A stretch of 9,518 nt of DNA from Methylotenera sp. UBA6020 (GTDB taxonomy: Bacteria > Pseudomonadota > Gammaproteobacteria > Burkholderiales > Methylophilaceae). The stretch spans positions 1-9,518 of the forward strand of contig DIZU01000067.1 in NCBI GenBank assembly GCA_002429455.1, given 5' to 3'. Shown one piece after another: positions 8,131 through 9,518 of the stretch (positions are counted from its first letter, which is position 1; each line of letters opens with the position of its first letter). Under the pieces are notes generated by a model. That model ran no database searches and had not been told where the DNA came from. It was given only the letters and a program-made list of their open reading frames with translations. The translations under genes and the position numbers were made by a program.

Positions 8131-9450
8131 TCATGGTGCTGATGACCGTTTGTGATCTCGGTGCTTAACCCCCGCTTGCGGGCTGGCTGCTGCATCTGCA
8201 GCTGCGCCAGCTTGCTTGTTACCTGATTTTTTCTGGTCATTATGTTTTGCTAACTCTACTTTTGCGCCTTCGCGCAATTTATCTGCACCATCGGTCACCA
8301 GCAAATCACCTGATGCAACATCGCCTTCAATTGCAGACAACTCACCTTCTACTACCGTGACCTTCACCGGCTTGACGGCGATGGTCTGGTCAGCTTTTAC
8401 CTGATAGACAAAAGTCCCCTGAGATCCACGCTGAATAGCTGCATTAGGGATAACAGTTGCATCTTTATTGATGCCTAGCTGCACCTTGACATTGACGAAC
8501 TGGTTAGGGAAAAGACTTTCATCCTCATTCGCAAACTGCGCTTTCAGCTTCACCGTACCGGTAGTGGTATCAATTTGGTTATCCGTGCTGGACAGAAAAC
8601 CATCTGCCAGTTTTTTTTGCTGATCTCGTCCGTATACGACAACCGGTAATTTCTCGCCTTTGCGCACAGGCGCCAGCACTGAAGCAAGGTTATCTTGAGG
8701 AATGGAAAAAATCACCGTAATGGGTTTCACTTGGGCGATACTTAAAATGCCGTTGACGTCTGACTGATGCACAATATTGCCGGCATCTACTTGGCGCAGG
8801 CCAACACGGCCACTGATAGGCGCCGTGATACGGGTATAAGTCAATTGCAGCTTGGCATTGTCAATTTGGCTCTGGTCAGCCTGGATAGTCCCCAGATATT
8901 GATTGACCAAGGAGTGCTGCGTTGCCACCTGTTGCTCAGGGGCAGAGTCTTGCGCCAGCAAAGTCTTGTACCGCTCAAGGTCTAGCTGCGCGTTTTTCAG
9001 TAAGGCCTGATCTTTAGCCAACTGCCCCTGTGCTTGCGACAGTTGCACCTGATAGGGCCGCGGGTCAATCTCCGCCAGCAATTCCCCCTGATTTACATAC
9101 TGGCCTTCATTAAACAGCACGCGCATCAACTGCCCATCCAGATGCGTCCGAATAACCACATTATTGCGCGGCGTGACCGTGCCTATCGCATTCATATAGA
9201 CATTGATATTCATGGTTTTAGCGGCCACCGCAGTAACGGTTGCCGGTCGTTTGACCGCTTTTTTCTCTTGTTCCGCAGCTTTTTGGTTATCGGTAAAGTG
9301 ACGAAAGCCAAAAAATACAATCAGGCCAATAACCAGCACGATAAGCAGTGACTTAAGCCACGTCTTCATGCCCGAGCTAGTTTGACCTGATTCACGCCGA
9401 TGCAATGCCTCTTCTGGACGAGGTGTATTTTTTGTTATTGGTTCGATCAC
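8131..9450 (-). CDS. mdtA: Periplasmic adaptor (membrane fusion protein) of RND efflux system, MdtA type
   Basis: HlyD/RND-type adaptor that links the MdtBC pump to the outer-membrane channel. The 439-residue frame starts with GTG at 9448-9450, preceded by a weak AAAGAAG ribosome site. An ATG at codon 28 (9367-9369), just before KTWLKSLLIVLVIG, is an alternative giving about 412 residues, close to the roughly 415 of E. coli MdtA. A single membrane anchor lies near 33-50, and the protein has no cysteine, so it is not a lipoprotein. The two lipoyl-like halves are near 97-130 (THLDGQLM, LLAEIDPRPY) and 206-235 (TRITAPISGRVGLRQVDAGN), flanking a coiled-coil hairpin at about 133-205. The beta-barrel follows with STDNQIDTTTGTVKLKAQF and LFPNQFVNVKV, then the membrane-proximal domain. 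The tail after about residue 400 is low-complexity Ala/Lys/His. First gene of the operon. Confidence 0.95.
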   Translation of the reverse strand: MIEPITKNTPRPEEALHRRESGQTSSGMKTWLKSLLIVLVIGLIVFFGFRHFTDNQKAAEQEKKAVKRPATVTAVAAKTMNINVYMNAIGTVTPRNNVVIRTHLDGQLMRVLFNEGQYVNQGELLAEIDPRPYQVQLSQAQGQLAKDQALLKNAQLDLERYKTLLAQDSAPEQQVATQHSLVNQYLGTIQADQSQIDNAKLQLTYTRITAPISGRVGLRQVDAGNIVHQSDVNGILSIAQVKPITVIFSIPQDNLASVLAPVRKGEKLPVVVYGRDQQKKLADGFLSSTDNQIDTTTGTVKLKAQFANEDESLFPNQFVNVKVQLGINKDATVIPNAAIQRGSQGTFVYQVKADQTIAVKPVKVTVVEGELSAIEGDVASGDLLVTDGADKLREGAKVELAKHNDQKKSGNKQAGAAADAAASPQAGVKHRDHKRSSAP

Positions 9451-9518
9451 GATGGGCTTCTTTCAAAATTAAGCGCACAGGTTAATTACTAGCAGTCGCT
9501 TTTCACAAGCTTATTTTA

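Noticed and set aside
9451..9518. Promoter for the operon: TTGTGA (complement of 9503-9508) with an A/T-rich -10 candidate
   Set aside because: The better -10 match (TAATTA) is only 14 nt away and the correctly spaced hexamers match poorly. The true promoter may lie beyond the window edge.
9451..9518. BaeR-type operator upstream of mdtA
   Set aside because: I see no match to the BaeR box in the visible leader, and no baeSR genes are in the window.
1..9518. Mobile elements, CRISPR arrays, tRNA or rRNA genes
   Set aside because: No transposase or integrase frame, no regularly spaced repeats and no tRNA-like cloverleaf was seen; nearly all of the window is efflux coding sequence.

Overview
The window is a complete four-gene tripartite RND multidrug efflux operon, read on the minus strand from right to left. 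It faces the truncated tail of a GGDEF-domain gene on the plus strand. The organism is a Gram-negative proteobacterium: it has an outer-membrane factor with a lipoprotein signal, two inner-membrane RND pumps and a periplasmic adaptor. The moderate GC content and the gene set (adaptor, B-type pump, C-type pump, dedicated outer-membrane channel) fit a betaproteobacterium, possibly a methylotroph-like lineage, but that placement is a guess from general similarity.

Layout, left to right. Positions 1-156 (+) hold the last 51 codons of a diguanylate-cyclase-type (GGDEF) protein. Positions 157-279 are a convergent intergenic gap with a perfect 11-bp inverted repeat. Positions 280-1710 (-) encode a NodT-type outer-membrane efflux lipoprotein. 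Positions 1786-4890 (-) encode an MdtC-type RND pump, and 4887-8000 (-) an MdtB-type RND pump, the two joined by an ATGA stop/start overlap. Positions 8001-8130 are a 130-nt gap rich in short hairpins. Positions 8131-9450 (-) encode an MdtA-type membrane fusion protein. Positions 9451-9518 are the upstream leader, cut by the window edge.

The four products should form one envelope-spanning machine. MdtB and MdtC are expected to assemble as a mixed trimer in the inner membrane, as the Escherichia coli homologues do. MdtA bridges the periplasm, and the NodT-type protein supplies the outer-membrane channel. E. coli mdtABC has no channel gene of its own and uses TolC, so the closest described arrangement is Pseudomonas muxABC-opmB. 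Known members export novobiocin, bile salts and other amphiphilic compounds; the substrate range here cannot be read from sequence. No regulator such as BaeSR lies within the window.

Overall this is an ordinary, intact efflux locus. I found no sign of an undescribed system. The points worth a second look are small: the structured gap between mdtA and mdtB, two glutamines unique to the MdtC proton-relay helices, the double lipobox of the channel protein, the GTG start and extended N-terminus of MdtA, and the altered GGDEF tail.
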